Part shown: positions 42,323 through 42,693 of the stretch, one piece after another
Layout: each line of letters starts with the position of its first letter
Position numbering within the stretch: position 1 is the stretch's first letter
Assembly: GCF_041909755.1 (NCBI RefSeq)
Contig: NZ_JAYRCW010000009.1
Span: forward strand, 1 to 42,693
Length of the DNA: 42,693 nucleotides
Direction: 5' to 3'
Source: Sandaracinobacteroides sp041909755
GTDB lineage: Bacteria > Pseudomonadota > Alphaproteobacteria > Sphingomonadales > Sphingomonadaceae
Notes under the pieces: generated by a model
Seen by the model: only the letters and a program-made list of their open reading frames with translations
What the model was told of the DNA's origin: nothing
Database searches by the model: none
Program-made: the position numbers and the translations under genes

Positions 42323-42369
42323 GGCGCCAAGCGTAGTCGCGCCGGCCCGGCTCTGCTATCCTGCACCGC

Positions 42370-42693
42370 ATGACGCATGTGCTGACCGCGCCGCCCGAGG
42401 GGGCCGCGCAGGACTGGACGATTCCGCAAGGGTGGGACGGCTATACGCCGGCCGAACATGCCCTGTGGGACCGCATCTATGCCCGGCAGACGGCGCTGCT
42501 GCCCGGCCGCGCCCACCCCGATTTCCTCGACGGGCTGGCGAGGCTGGATCTGGGCGCTGGCGGAATCCCGGATTTCCGCCGCCTGTCCGATCGCCTGATG
42601 ACGCTGACGGGCTGGCAGGTTGTGGCGGTGCCCGGGCTGGTGCCGGAAGATGTGTTCTTCGAGCATCTGGCGAACCGCCGCTTCGTGGCGGGC
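42370..42693 (+). CDS. phhA: Phenylalanine 4-hydroxylase (3' end off window)
   Basis: The first 108 codons of a pterin-dependent aromatic amino acid hydroxylase that converts phenylalanine to tyrosine. QDWTIPQGWDGYTPAEHALW, DRIYARQTALLPGRAHPDFL and LMTLTGWQVVAVPGLVPEDV followed by FFEHLANRRF match the N-terminal part of the bacterial enzyme. The iron ligands (two His and a Glu) lie beyond the right edge. The ATG at 42370 starts MTHVLTAPPEGAAQ. The divergent neighbour is the cyclophilin gene. Confidence 0.88.
   Translation, partial: MTHVLTAPPEGAAQDWTIPQGWDGYTPAEHALWDRIYARQTALLPGRAHPDFLDGLARLDLGAGGIPDFRRLSDRLMTLTGWQVVAVPGLVPEDVFFEHLANRRFVAG

Overview
The window is a gene-dense, high-G+C stretch of an alphaproteobacterial chromosome. 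It is most probably from a sphingomonad (Sphingomonadales): the codons end almost always in G or C, DksA has a single finger cysteine, small YdcH-type proteins sit beside it, HemB is of the cysteine-free type, and the hemB-linked hypothetical gene is of a kind I associate with sphingomonads. These are family-level impressions, not a database placement. I see no prophage, transposase, CRISPR array, rRNA or tRNA. A run of 10 N at 12453-12462 marks an assembly gap.

Layout, left to right. Positions 1-1899 hold a GNAT acetyltransferase cut by the left edge, a divergent LuxR-type regulator and a small membrane protein. Positions 1924-3317 (minus) hold a hypothetical gene whose C-terminus is an in-frame array of five 63-66 bp repeats, translationally coupled to an alpha/beta hydrolase. 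Positions 3365-6629 are a coupled hemB - M17 aminopeptidase - NlpC/P60 operon. Positions 6876-8025 carry dksA and two YdcH-like mini-proteins, followed by a direct-repeat-bounded palindromic element. Next come a Rieske oxygenase (minus), an AmpG-like permease, an OlsB-like acyltransferase and a YgjP-type metallopeptidase.

From 22991 down to 12463 every gene reads on the minus strand. fabD-fabG-acpP-fabF-mltG join fatty-acid synthesis to peptidoglycan processing. leuC, an ABC ATPase, an exported protein of unknown function and nadB form a run with overlapping start/stop codons. A MerC-domain gene follows, with its own promoter and a Zur-like operator. A TPR protein is divergent from fabD and ends at a strong bidirectional terminator facing pgeF.

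Positions 24441-29798 (minus) encode PgeF, a GNAT enzyme, an acyl-CoA synthetase and two acyl-CoA dehydrogenases that look like the two unlike subunits of a heteromeric enzyme. Positions 29850-34691 are the coupled operon lgt - midA-like methyltransferase - Xaa-Pro aminopeptidase - Ca2+/H+ antiporter, followed by sodB. A Trk/Ktr potassium uptake pair (minus) has an in-frame TAG at the 5' end of trkH. wrbA and pirin are divergent from a LysR regulator. The window closes with mnmC, a secreted cyclophilin and the start of phenylalanine 4-hydroxylase.

The window is mostly ordinary core chromosome. The least ordinary signals are a family of palindromic repeats that has entered a coding frame and intergenic spaces, the operator-controlled merC, the trkH stop codon, an 18-bp repeat grown from the end of fabG, and the paired acyl-CoA dehydrogenases.
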